The position numbers were made by a program, and so were the translations under genes. From positions 1 through 64,000 of the forward strand of contig MEHQ01000745.1 in assembly GCA_008828725.1 (NCBI GenBank): a DNA stretch of 64,000 nt, in the 5' to 3' direction. The notes beneath the pieces are model-generated. The model had not been told where the DNA came from. It searched no databases and saw only the letters and a list, made by a program, of their open reading frames with translations. This DNA comes from Saccharina japonica (taxonomy: Eukaryota; Sar; Phaeophyceae; Laminariales; Laminariaceae). Shown here piece after piece: positions 1-12,000 of the stretch. The number at the start of each line of letters is the position of its first letter. Position 1 is the stretch's first letter.

Positions 1-505
1 CCCCGGACAGCCCACAGGTACCCCGCGGGCACCCTACGGGGATCCCACGGGCAGCCCATGAGCAATCCACGGGCACCCCGCGGACACTCCATGCACAGCC
101 CAAGCACCACCCATGAGCAGCCCTTAAACGGCCCACGCGCAGCCCATGGACCGCCATGGGCCATGGGAACCCAGTGGGCGTCCCACGGGCAGCTCACGAG
201 TATCCCAGGGGCAGCCCACGGGCTGTGCATAGACAGACGGCGGGAAGCCTACAGGGACTCACGGAGATCCCATGATTAGGGTATGTGGATATCCCACGAG
301 AATCCCATGGGAAGCCCATGGACAACGCATGGACAGCCCGCGGGTAGTCCACAGGAGTCTCACAGACATCCCAGGGGCAGCTCATAGCGATTCCACACGG
401 ATTCCACGGGCCTTCCACGGGCAGTGCATGGGTAGCCCACCCATACGTCACGGGAAGCGCATGGACAGCCCACGAGCAGTCCCATGAGCATCCCATGGGG
501 GCGCC
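1..505. repeat. Degenerate ~11-bp minisatellite (CCCACGGGCAG-like)
   Basis: The stretch is built from about 45 imperfect units of roughly 11 bp, consensus near CCCACGGGCAG, with variants such as CCCATGAGCAG and CCATGGACAG. Because 11 is not a multiple of three, all frames of both strands stay fairly open, and the short open frames here are products of the repeat and not genes. The array is cut by the left edge of the window and ends near 505 at ordinary sequence. Confidence 0.75.
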
Positions 506-1280
506 ACAAGTTGAAATTGAGGGACAAAAAACGAAGGAGTTCCTCCTGTGCTATACATATCAGCCTGTGTGAGGTTCGTTGCTCTTGTGCCGCTGCTGCT
601 GATGCTGCTGTTGTACTACTGATGTTGCTGCTGGCCTGACGTCTGCGCGGCTGCTTGTGAAACTAGCAAAACATAGTTGTTCGGAGATGAGCTGCTGCTG
701 TGAAGGTAGCTACGACCCTAGTATATCGGTGAACCTTGGAGAAATCTTCCGTGGTCAGGGAAAGTCATATTGTTGATCAACCATATCACTCTTTGCAGAT
801 ATCTGGCATTTATACACATACACGTCATACACGCGTTTCATGATAGCTGCGCTGCCACGCAACAGCTGTAGTAGTCAGTACGTAGTCTGTCGGTCGCCTG
901 TCGGGGACACAGTAATCATCTGATTGGTATACTGTAGAACGTAAAGCACAGCAACAGTATAGTATGCGTTGTTGCACGGCAAGCAGGAATACCGTACGAT
1001 TGGCCGTTAGGGTTGGCGGACCAATGCGTTCATAGTGTGCATATGTTTACGCGGTTTATTATCGGTCTCATAGTCCCAAAAAAAAAGTCTCTATAAGCAC
1101 AAGTAGTCTCCCGACCTTTTTTGGCGTCAGATCGCTGTTCCATACTTCCACGGTGCAGGCGTTGTATTTAGTATTTGGTCGAGCTGTGGTCGAGGGTCGT
1201 GCGTCTTCTTCCTCCACCCATCGTCCCCTCTTCGGGACCACCGGCTATCAATGCAACACCTGGGACCATCTCCTTTATCA
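506..1280. other. Intergenic, no gene seen
   Basis: No open frame of useful length and no recognisable motif. There is a short CTG-rich stretch at about 588-640 and the usual scattered ACAGCAGTAG/CTACTGTA words that recur through the whole window. Confidence 0.5.
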
Positions 1281-1282
1281 GG

Positions 1283-1834
1283 TACCGTAATCATGCGAAG
1301 GTTTGCACCCATCGGAAGGTTGGCACCCATCGGAGAGATAGCACCGGGGTGCGATAAAAAACACAAGGTAGAAACATTTAATCGTGTTTTCGCACCCCCA
1401 TCGGAGAGATCACACACTGGTGCGATCTCTCCGGCATATATAGAAATTTGAGGGCCACCGCAGCGGGTCTGTAGTAGGTAATATTATCATTTCTTTCATA
1501 CTTCGATGAGATATCACCAGTGCGCCACTCCTCTCAAACGTACTTTACCAACGCATGGTAGGTCAAGCCGTTTTAGGTAGCTTTGAGCCATGTACGCATC
1601 ACCGTTGCCCCCATTATGTCCCGGTGCATTTCGATTCAGCAGCGCACCCATCGGAGAGATCGCACCGGGGGTGCGCCAAAATAGAAGAACGGCATGATTT
1701 AATTGTGTTTCCGCACCCCAATCGGAGAGAACGCACCTATCGGAGAGATAGCACCGGGGTGCGATAAAAAAACACAACGTAGAAACATTTGAAACGCGAT
1801 CGCACCCGGTACGAACCTTCGCATGATTACGGTA
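1283..1834. mobile_element. MITE-like element with 21-bp terminal inverted repeats
   Basis: Bases 1283-1303 and 1814-1834 are perfect inverted complements (21 bp, core ACCGTAATCATGCGAAGG). Inside, a module containing CATCGGAGAGAT followed by GCACCGGGGTGC (a perfect palindrome) occurs near 1328-1385 and again near 1734-1790, with related copies near 1395-1440 and 1640-1675. No transposase frame is present, so this would be a non-autonomous element. Target-site duplications were not resolved. Confidence 0.65.
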
Positions 1835-3147
1835 TATGAAACTTGCAACACGTTACGTACCAGTCTGTTCAAATACTCACACAATTTGATGAGTGATTGC
1901 TTTTGCCACGTGCAAGGGCAATCAGCAAGAGGTTACGAGTCTCGATTCAAGGCTAACACTGCACACAGAGCTGGTGTTCACGAGGCACATCTAGAGGACA
2001 ACTACGCCCCGTGGATAGCAAGCTGCTCTATCTGCTGTGAGCTGAGCCGCACATCAGAGCTGCCAGTATCGATCGTGATCGTCAACTTCTGTAGCTGACG
2101 TCAGTGGCTAAACAATCGTACGAAGTATGAGTACATCGTTTGAAGACTGCCTGCTACAAAACCTGGAGCACGTCACTGGCAACATTGCCAACACTAGTCA
2201 ACGAACGCGGTTCGAACAATCAAGATAAACGGCGAACAAACTAGAAGACTGCACCGAATGGCCCAGGAATACGTGAATGCGCGGCATGCAGCGCCCTGAT
2301 ACATTCGAGGTGATAGACGGCGAGGCCCAGCCCACAGAGGAACCAAATGAAGCTGAGATTATAGCACCGCTGTCAGCGCCTGGTCTGGTATACACAACCC
2401 GGTAGAACCTTACTGTAACACCAGGTGGCATAACGGTCGTTGAGAACGTCGTTAAGAAACAATGATTTTACGCCCAGCCAGATGAACACTTCAATGGTCT
2501 TGGCAGGGATATCACGATTCTAAAACCTAAGGGGAATTCCGACGGCATAAAGCCGTTCCTCAGTCGAGGAGCGCCGTCGGTCCGACGCCATTCAGCCTGA
2601 ACCTTGTCTCTCTATCGTAGCACGCGGCGTTCGTAGAAGCACATACAATAATACTGTTGTGCTTCTTCGCAGTTCCGTGTGTTGACGCGCATCACTGACG
2701 CGCGACCCATCCTATACTGTGGTCCTCTATCCGATTTTCCGGTGCAATTCACATGGACCTCTCAAAACCTGTCGACAGCTTGGCCAAACTCCCAGTCAAA
2801 CTTGATACCGATACGGAAACAATCGATAGTGAGGATATTGCACCCCGTCCCTGAGCATGCCTGCCGCTCGCTTCGGTGAACACCGGTCCCATGTGGTGAA
2901 AGCTGTCGATGCAAAATTCCATTCGGGTTGTCCCCTGGTGAATGCCGTCGGGGTCATTGGTCGTCCATCGCCTACTTAATCATGTCGGGATCTCAGCCAT
3001 CTGTACAAGATCTTCTACGTACACCCATTAAGATAAACTACACAATGGCTTGCACGTTGCCCTTAGGTAGTGCGCCTAATGAGACCACTGTGTTGTCTCA
3101 AACATAAACGTGTTCCTCCTTGTGCCAATACAAGTCTTGAACCTTCC
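1835..3147. other. 3' flank of gene A, no independent gene seen
   Basis: The right half (about 2690-3147) can be aligned by eye, with many differences, to the sequence beyond the stop codons of genes B and C. It is therefore the diverged flank of the same duplicated block. Open frames here are short and not shared with the paralogous flanks. No canonical AATAAA was seen close to the stop codon. Confidence 0.45.
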
Positions 3148-6100
3148 TCAGAAGCGTACCGACGCATGTATCTGTTGTTCCTTGACGGTGTTGCCGTCCT
3201 TGTCCACAAAGTACTTCGTTGTCTCGAACGCCACATCTGGGTGCTCCCTTCTAGTAGATACGGAAGAACCCAGGCTCATAGCTTCCGCACGAAGTGCCGG
3301 CAGCTTGTATGGATCCGCCTGCGTTCAGAGCGGTAGCAAGCAGGCCGAGCGATACCAGGGCATGTATTTTGACCAAAGGTATTTTCGGCTGGTCATCTCC
3401 GCCCTTTACTGTTCGTGTAGTACAAGTCACCGGGTGGTTGATCCAGCCTGTGCCAGCTGTGCGTGGCCCCTGGTCGGTGTCAACAAGCTATGTTATTTAT
3501 TTAGTTTAGGAAATTGCCTGTATATGGGCCCAAGCCTGGAAGGCCAACACAAACGCAGAGATTGCGGATGTATGCTCTTGTGCCGTATGTTCGATGCACA
3601 TAATCAGGGTGCACATTATTCAGTGTAATAATCAACATACAAGTGCGAACATTATTCTCTTTAAGAAAACGTTAATCTCTACCATAATCTCGTGTTCATC
3701 CGCCGATGATTGGATACGTGGCGATCAAGGGACGAACGCTGCCCAACGTATTTCGCCGAATCGTTGGACACCACTTGGTGGGGCAAAAAACCTACTACAA
3801 ATTGTAGGTTTCGTCTTCATTTGAAGGAGAACTGTCAAGGATAAAAGTTGTGCGAGACTGTTTCGGGGTGTACTCCCGAATTATGCCACCGACTTTCATA
3901 CGCCACAAGCTGAACAAACTCTATTGAGCATCGTCCAAGATCCTGGAAACGAGCATGGGCTGGTAAGGCGAGGGGCGTGCAGACATATTGCAAGCTCTTG
4001 CCGTCGGCAAGGTTTGCCGCACTGGTGATACGTGTTTTTAGGGGTGGACAGCAGTGTGCGTCTCAAGTACTGGTGTTGTGGCCGTGATTTGAGGGTGAGA
4101 GGGGTGTTTTGACCTGTGATGATCGTGCAACGCTCTGACGTAGTCATGTGAGCCCGACCGATTGTACCAGGTAAACTATTCTAGGTTGACCACAACAACG
4201 TGTTAATCGGGATGTTACGACAATATTACATGGCCCCCTGGCGCCCGTCCCTTTAAACCACAGACCAACACCGGAATGACATTGTTTTAGTCGACGTGCT
4301 GGGTGGCTTACCACGCTGGAGTCGACGATGTACCCGATGTCTTCCAGAGAGGCTATAGTAAGCTTCGACAGAGGTGTGAAGACGTCCTGTTCATATTCCA
4401 GGTCAACGCAATAAATCGCACGCACGCAAAACACGGTTCCCCCACGACAATTAATGTGTGGGATATAGTTAAACGTCGCCTTGGCGCTCGGGGCGGCCTC
4501 ATGATAGTCGACGATGGGCGTTTGGCATCTACTGGATTTCGTCGTGTGGCCGCGGACCAGACGACCGCGATGAGTTACGAATTGGGATAACGGCATCGAG
4601 AACCGCAACAACCACAACCACAGGAACAACAGCCACAAGAACACCAGCAGCAGCAGCAACAATAACAACAACGACGACGACGACGACGACGACGACGACA
4701 ATAACAACACACATCTTACTACGTACCAGGTACGTACGTATAAACTGCATGTACTTACAGCAGTAGTGCGACGAGTAGGCAGTGATGATGTATGGTTTCT
4801 TGACTTTACCCGTCGCCCTTCGGGGCGAACCAGCAAAGATGGTCGGGGAAATGCTGCCGAAAAGGAGAAATACACCGTGCGGGCGTGCTATACCCATGAC
4901 AGATGTGCGAAAAACGTGTAAACCCTCACATCTTCCGCGTATCCCGTCATGAGCTCGGTATCAAACGTGTCCTCAGACCAATGCCCGCATTGTGTACCTG
5001 TATGAAAGTATTCAATGTAAAGCGAAACCAATAAAAGGCCCAATGTTGGGGGGGGGGGAGTGGAAACCTCGGAAACAGGTACTAGTTTCATCGATCAACG
5101 TTGAAAATACAACCTTGTTCTTCACCTGTGGACATCCCGCGGTTCGCCACCTAAGCGGTTACATCTGTTTCCAGTTAACTCCCATTCTGCAAGCATGGGC
5201 GTATTTGGGGGATGCACGGCACAGGCGTACGGACCATTATCTGCGAGAACGCCGTGCCCAACGTTCGTGAAGATCTTGTGTTTCGCTACCCCTTGGTCAA
5301 GGACATGGCAACCGATCACGAACCAGATCAGCAGATGCATGATACGATAAAGAAGCACCTGATATGTTTCTCCTCGCTTGAAGAGGTCTCCTTACCCCAC
5401 CTAAACCCTGACATCGAGAAAGCTATAACTGAACCCGAGGAACACTGACAAGGTTTGGGAATTTCGTGAAAAATGGTGAAAACACACACACAATAATATT
5501 CCAGCGATACAATGGTTGTGGCCATCTCTCGGTTGAGAATCCTAGTACATGTAACAGTCTAAACCATTGTTTGCCTATCAGCGTCGTCCCTCTCGCTGCC
5601 TATCGCGTCGGCGTGCAGTACATCTACTCACACACTACATTGAAAGACTGCGTAAACCCTAGGCGTTCTACACCACTCTAATAAACTTGCGGGTATAAGT
5701 TCCTTGTCTCGTACCGTTGCCACCTTCCACCTCAACGATGTTGGCTGCTGTCCCCGGCGAGGCTCCTACGAGGTCATTGTAGACCGCTGCAGCCGCGGGA
5801 CATGTCCACTCGGGATCGTTGTCCTCAAGGCAAGTACTGCATGACTCCCAGCCGGCTCTGCAGCAAGAATGCAGGCGTGGGGAACGACTTGTATCGCCAG
5901 TCGGAATGCATGCATGCGAAACAATGTGCGTTCTTGGGCAAGCTCGGCATTTTTGGGGAGGAAGGGGATTGTCTTCGTGCAAAAATGGGGTGGCGGGGCC
6001 CAGGATGTGCTGTTCGTGTACCGTAGTCGATGGATAAGTCAACGTACGAGTCATTTCCGTTGAGCCATCACTATCGTTAGGGAAATTATGTCGGGACACA

Positions 6101-9100
6101 AGGGTATGGTCGAACAGTTCGTACAAAGTGACCGCGCAACGAAGGTACAGGGGACTCAAATTAATTTCAGAGGACGGTAGGGTCGCACGGATAGATGGCG
6201 CTTGGAAGTGGTGCCCCCAACACAAGACCGACAGACTCAGAGACTTCGTGGGGAGCGCACGAGTAAATCTATAATATAAACTAGATCATGCGCTACTTGT
6301 CGATGGCAGTACAGTGCGAAGCAGATGACAACGCCGCGTCGAGGCTTTCCATAGGATACGTCTCCTTCCGATGCGACTGACCCGATGCCAATGGCGTGTC
6401 CCATCTCGTGCAGGTACAGGGTCTCCAATTCGGTCTCGGTCATCAGCGCCAGATCATCAACATCAAACACCATGCGCGCTACAACAGAGACACCGGGGCA
6501 ATCATCCCACACGTATACGGGGGCTGCATATCCAAACCAGCCGCCAACGCCGTCAATGTTTAGGTGCTCGGCGACTAGCAGAAGGGCTCCAGCTGGCATA
6601 GTCTCTGTTCCTCCGCACGGAACATGAGTTATCACGTCTTGCCACCTGTGTACAACAAAGGGCAACATCCATATATATTAAACGCAGGGACCAGGTTCAA
6701 ACTACGGTATACACTATAAAAGATTGACAAGGTGTATTTCCCACACCACAAATGGGCTTATGTTCATGCCAGTAGGATATAAAGCATACATGGGGGACTC
6801 TGATTAAGAGAGGTTTAATGTGGCCGGTCTCTGCTGTGTCTGAGTCGTGTTGGGTTTTCCTGAATATTTCGCACAACGTTCCTATGTGTGGATTCGAATT
6901 GAAGTTGGGGTTACATGTTGGCGCTACTTAGGGTAATGCTTGTTTGTTATTGTTGCATAGACGATTGCATTGACACGGTATGGGATGGTGACAACCCCAA
7001 CCGCACTACGTAGATCTGCACACCACCTATTACTATAGCACGAGCTACGGTGTCGTTTGACGATGTTGTACTCCTCTACTATGTATAATTCGAAACACCG
7101 AGACAAGTGTTGACATTGAACGCCCAGGTTTGTGATTTGTGTGATGTGATATGGTGGTACTGGTGCGAGCGCCGGATGTCGTCTATGTATCTTCGGGTGT
7201 TGGTGTTGGCCAACGGACTGACCTGTCAGCTTGCGAACGAACCATCTGTTCTTCAGCCTCCGTCCACGTTCCGTTGTACATGATATCGATGTAGAAACGA
7301 GCAAGGTCTGCGAGAAACACAGACGAAAACATGGAAGAAAGAGCTTAAACCACAAACCAAGAGATGCCTCGTAGGATGTCGACAATCGTGTGAATTCTTA
7401 CGGTTCCAGCCGCAGTTTCGCGAAAATGATCGGCGACAAGCAACCCATAACAGCGCTTTCGCCTACACGTGTTTCTGTACAAGAATAGAGGTGGCGGCTT
7501 TCCTGCCCAATTCCTCACGACGTGTAGCCGTTTCGAGATGAGGTTTGGCGTGACTAGAGTACTGTGCGTTCAAGGGATGCGGAAGGGTACGATGGTTGTC
7601 GTGGCCAATCTACGAAGTCAGACAAGGCCTCGGATCGAGTGGTGCAGAACAGCTCATAGCGACGAAAGGTCCTCACTTGATGTGTCGGTTTGGCAGCTCA
7701 TTCCCCCGAAGCCATCAGGGCAGGAACACGTATGCCCCCCCGCAGAATCTACGGAGCACGTACCTGTATTGCACGGATTAGGTTCGCATGCTCCGTCTGC
7801 GACGACTGCGCGTTTGTGAGGTGATAAAGAGGGAATGGTGGCCATGACAGCGCAAAATGGGGGGGCACAGAAACGTGGGTGTGTTCAGAGTCTTGCAGTC
7901 AGGCGTTCTCGCCGCTAGTGACTGCGGGGCAGGTGCGACTCTAGAAACCGCCCCTAGAAGCACGTGGGAAGCAAAGCTTACCTTTTAGGTCGCTGAAATG
8001 CTACCACACATACATGTGGAAGTACCTTTGGCGATTAAAATGTGCCATAGTTCGATAATGTCGGTCGTGTTGCATGCCGTATTCGATCAGTTCGACCTGA
8101 GGCATGACTTCGCAGCACAGAGTGGTAGTAAGCGAATGCGCGTGTAGCCCCGGTAATAGCACGTGGCGGTTAACCAGTTTACGCTGTGAGCACAGTTCTC
8201 GCGAGAGGAGTGGAGGGACAGGCACGTACACTACACTATATACTCATACCGATATGTTGTTCTCCGGGTAAAGACTCATTGCGGTTGTATCCATTTCACG
8301 ACGTAAACTTAAGACTCCGCGCTTCCATTGGAACATACCGGCAGGTATAGACAATACATGGATTTAGAAGGCGTGTTCTGTCGCCACACAACCGGGGACA
8401 CCTCAAACAAATATAGCTCGGTATTCGACTAACCGTTGGTACAAAATTGAGGGCTACATCATAACGTTTGCGCATACACTGGGGATCGAACGAACGAGCC
8501 ACAAAGAAAGCCCATACGTATATGGCGTCAACTGTATGCCACCAACGTAGCAAGCACGGTCGTGGAGCGACAGTCGCGATCAATGCACAAGTAAGGCCTC
8601 TATGCCGATATATAAATGTATCTGAATTCGTAAGGCCTGCTTACATACTTCGATTCGAAATTCAACCAAGGCCGGTTCATTCTCAAATTTTGCTTCCGCT
8701 CACTGACCGGTGTCGTCTTCGTCCTTGTCTTCGCACTCAAGTGCACAAGCCTGGTCGACTGTGAAGCTCGAACACGCACCCCCGAAATCGTCGCACAGCG
8801 TAGAAATAGACGCTTCAGCGGAATCCGCAAACGGAGAACCGTAGTCGACCAGATCACACACAGACTGCAGCCCTCGACCACACATCAAGCCCCATGTGTC
8901 CCCGCAGACACCGCAGGCGGAAAGGCGGCGGGGTCGCTCAACCGTGGACAGGTCGAGCGGTGGGTATTCTTGTTCTTCGTCTCTCTCCGCAGTGGGAAGC
9001 CTCCTTGTCGCACCAGGGGACCGGTCTCCGTCGGTCAGGCTGACGGCGGTAACAGAAGTCGGGCCAACCTCGTACTTGAGATCCCCGACTCCGATGTCGG

Positions 9101-9320
9101 TAACATCGCCGTCCGTGTTAAACTTGTATGTCGACTTTTTGTCCTCCACATTGAAGAAAATTTTGAAAGGTTTAGTGTGTCTGTCGTCGAAGCGGGTGAC
9201 CTTGAACTTCACGCCCCCCTGCGACACTTTAATAATTGGCTCCGTCGCACCCTGTGCGAGAGAGATGTTGAAGAGTACCACCGCCAGAAGGGGGACAACC
9301 GCCCCAAGGCCGAGGGTCAT
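3148..9320 (-). CDS. Gene A: secreted EGF/leishmanolysin-like (M8) zinc metalloprotease, 8 exons
   Basis: Exons, 5' to 3' on the minus strand: 9320-8708, 7796-7677, 7307-7223, 6645-6382, 5857-5715, 4997-4930, 4386-4312, 3318-3148. All introns are GT-AG and the joined frame is open for 512 aa. Residues 1-23 form a signal peptide. About 25-130 is unrecognised. Residues 136-196 hold eight cysteines and 206-243 a six-cysteine EGF module. The metzincin domain follows: ADRWQDVITH near 271, DGVGG, zinc motif HEMGH at 352-356, third ligand His414 in CGHW, Met-turn Met425 in ELMTGY, then LEDIGYIVD and an ADPY-containing tail. The order of motifs matches leishmanolysin-like peptidases, so secreted proteolysis is expected; the substrate is unknown. 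Exon 4 is 21 nt shorter than in B and C. The exon 5 donor (GTACGAG) is weak. Exon boundaries rest on agreement between three paralogues, not on transcripts. Confidence 0.88.
4610..4712. repeat. Trinucleotide tract (CAA/CAG/ACG) in intron 6 of gene A
   Basis: A run of CAA, CAG and then about ten ACG/CGA triplets at 4672-4700 lies inside the intron between the HW exon and the LSKL exon. It makes long polyvaline and polyleucine frames on the minus strand that are not genes. Gene B lacks the tract at the same intron position. Confidence 0.8.
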
Positions 9321-9575
9321 ACCTGCTTAACGCCGATCCTCGGTGCAGCTGTGACAACAACAGCGAGAGATGGGAAGGGGCAGAATTGTGGTCAGGTTCG
9401 GGGACAGGGCGGAGCCGTTCTCGTTTTCGGGGAGTGCGTGTGTGTGCCATGCAATTCGGCAGCACGGGCGAACCTTATCTATGTAACTTATTCCTGGCGA
9501 ACCTGAGTTATTGGTTTCCGCGTTGCCTCTCTGCAGGGGGGTCGTACATATTTTTTCATTTGTTGGTGGTGCACC

Positions 9576-10095
9576 ATGGCAGTCCCTAGGACGGGTCATG
9601 TCGCTATCATGTCACTATCATATCACCGCAATGGGCTCCCATGGCCACAACATGGCGGTACCATGACAATCAAACGTTTTGGCCCTGCCATGGCACGCCA
9701 TTGCGTTGCATGCAAGTTCATCACACTCCCTGGGAGTGTTCACGGGCTTTCGCAAACCTTCAATAGGCCTCCATGGAAGTACCATGGTGGTGCCGAGGCC
9801 GTTCGTGACATTCCCATCAACGCATCGCATGTCGGTCTCATGGCATGGCCGTGTGGTGGCACCCCAAGGCAGTTAGCTGTGGTAAGGTGGTCAAAGGCAT
9901 TGCAGTTCGTCGATATTGGTGAAGACAGCAGTGCAATGGCAGTACAGCCACGGCCGCTGATGGACGGACACCGCCGTGGGATGGGCCGAAATAGCACCGC
10001 CATGGCGTGTGCCATAGCGAGTGCCATGCCATTGACATGGCACTGCCCTGGACCGTGACGACATTGCCATGGCAGGCGGCAAGGCCATGGCGGTG
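9576..10095. repeat. Degenerate CCATGGC-rich repeat tract
   Basis: The tract is packed with CCATGG, GCCATGGC and CATGGCA words at irregular spacing of roughly 10-30 bp. It stays open in several frames of both strands (for example 160 codons on plus and 129 on minus), which is expected of an ATG-rich palindromic repeat and not of a gene. It begins just beyond the upstream flank of gene A, in a place where genes B and C have unrelated DNA. Confidence 0.6.
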
Positions 10096-10189
10096 TCATA
10101 AAGTCCCCTTTGAGCGCGGTAAAAAACAAAACACCATATAAAACGAAACCAATACCAGCAAAAACAACAACAACAACGACAGTTTACTG

Positions 10190-10390
10190 CGCATGTGCAT
10201 ATGTTATGTTACGGACAATACTGTTCTCAATTCCCGATTTTCTCGACGCATCCGGTTACCCTGCCGAGGACACACGACAAATAGGCAGAACGGCAGAGGG
10301 AGCCTCAGTGAATCAGGCCCAACCAACCAATGGTTACGATCAGTCTCTACATCCCTCGTACACGGTGCGTACCAGCCTTTTTATCGGATA
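10190..10390 (+). repeat. Dispersed repeat R3, copy 1
   Basis: This stretch aligns with 11765-12000. Shared blocks include GCATATGTTATGTTACGGACA-like sequence, CTACCCTGCCGAGG, a CAATAGGCAG-like block, CTCAGTGAATCA, ACCAACCAA and CTCGTACACGG. The second copy also carries a GATTCGAATCTC box like the B box of a tRNA promoter, so the family may be a SINE. No coding potential was seen. Confidence 0.5.
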
Positions 10391-10399
10391 AGCGGTATT

Positions 10400-11760
10400 T
10401 TGATGTCTACTGGAACAACAATACACTCGGTAAAAGGGTCGGAATGAAACACAACTCTCAGGGGTGTGGTATTCCTGTATCTCTTGGGACTGGACAGCAG
10501 ATAAATCGACCATAGTGTAAAGTTACGAATACTACGTCGATCGGCTACTGACTGTGCGATTGGGCAATGACGATACCAAATGACGTCCACCCTACAATGC
10601 CAAGAGTCGTACGGTACATGGGCGAAACGTAGCCCTATCCGTACCGTACTACTGCTTGGCGCTCACTCTGCTCGTAGACGATTTATCGTGCTACAGATAG
10701 TATTGCTTTCGTCGCTACCTCGCGGTCTCAAACAGGGTATATAAAAAAAGAGCATACACACTTGGTGATACAGAAGTACCTGTACACAGAGTAGGTCTCG
10801 GAAATAGGGGTGGGGGTGTGGTTTCCGATATTTAGTTCCGGATGTCCGTACGTATTAATACCTGTTAACTGGAAATTTCATTGTCATGTTGGTGTGACAT
10901 ACAGTTTTAAGGCATTTCCCGTCGTGGGCGTGTGTGCGTGGCTCGTGAGTGAGATCAGACAACCCGCCGGAGAGGTAAGCACTCCAGCCGGTGTCAAACC
11001 CACTGGTTGTTTCTCGAGCTTCAGCTCTCAGAAGCTCATGTAGGAAGAAGAATGGCGCTCAGGCCAGTGTGTAGATTATCGCTCTTGTCCAAGAGAACGG
11101 GATGAAGAGGAGGAGGAGGAGAGAGCAAGAGGAGTGTAGTAGAGTGCGTGTACACGGTCGATCGATCGCGGAGCTCCCAAGTCTCAAGACCTCTCGCATG
11201 CGGTGAAGACTTAAAAATCGAACAAAAAACTCGGCTCATCTCAAAACGGTATTTCGGGTTTTTCCCGCATACATCCGAGACAACTGATTCAATAGGCTTC
11301 CACCGCATACTACTGAACCGGCATTGGACATACCGCTGCTTGTACTGCTGTAGCACTCTGTACTGCTGTTGTAGCCTACTCGCTACAGGGGGCTATGTTA
11401 CCGATCAGTGACTTGGTATAGACTACGGGCTACTGCTGGGTAGCATGGTAACTATCTTTAATACGAACCCTCGATGGAGGTGACATAGTCAAAGTTGCTA
11501 CATTCAACTATCGAATTGGATTACCCAATATCTAGATTATAATGTACTCTTGCTTGATTACTACTGCAAGTGTCATCACCTACTCCGTTATATCTTCCCG
11601 AAAGTGTCAACTCTGGTCACTTGGTCGGTGTACTTCTCTGTACCACTTGTCTGCATATTTACGTATGCCGTGGAGACGTAAAACAAAGTCCATCTGTTCA
11701 AAATTGCGACTCTATTGGGCAGGGTACAAAAATAAACACCGTCAACACCAACAGCAATAG
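10400..11760. other. Intergenic, no gene seen
   Basis: Only short open frames, none conserved elsewhere in the window. A purine-rich run lies at 11102-11142 and CTG-type runs near 11335-11375. Confidence 0.4.
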
Positions 11761-11764
11761 TTAT

Positions 11765-12000
11765 CGTATGTGCATAAGTTATCCCTGTACATGTTTGTTT
11801 ACGGACAGTAAAGTCGTAGCAGGTTCTCGATTCGAATCTCGGTTTGCTCGGCCCACACGACTACCCTGCCGAGGGCACGCTATAAATAGGCAGTACGACA
11901 TAGGTAGTCTCAGTGAATCACACCCAACCAACGAATTGTTTTCGCCAGTCTCTATGTCTCTCGTACACGGGTGTGTGTCAGCCAATGTCGGATTTTCCAT
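11765..12000 (+). repeat. Dispersed repeat R3, copy 2
   Basis: Second copy of the family described at 10190-10390. It contains a tRNA B-box-like GATTCGAATCTC near 11831-11842 that the first copy has lost or never had. Confidence 0.5.

Noticed and set aside
3325..3327. In-frame TGA just upstream of the last exon of gene A, read first as a disabling stop
   Set aside because: In all three genes a CAG|G acceptor in phase 0 lies directly after this point, so the TGA is intronic and gene A remains open.
4529..4897. Polyvaline/polyalanine frame on minus
   Set aside because: It comes from the trinucleotide tract in intron 6 of gene A and overlaps no conserved sequence.
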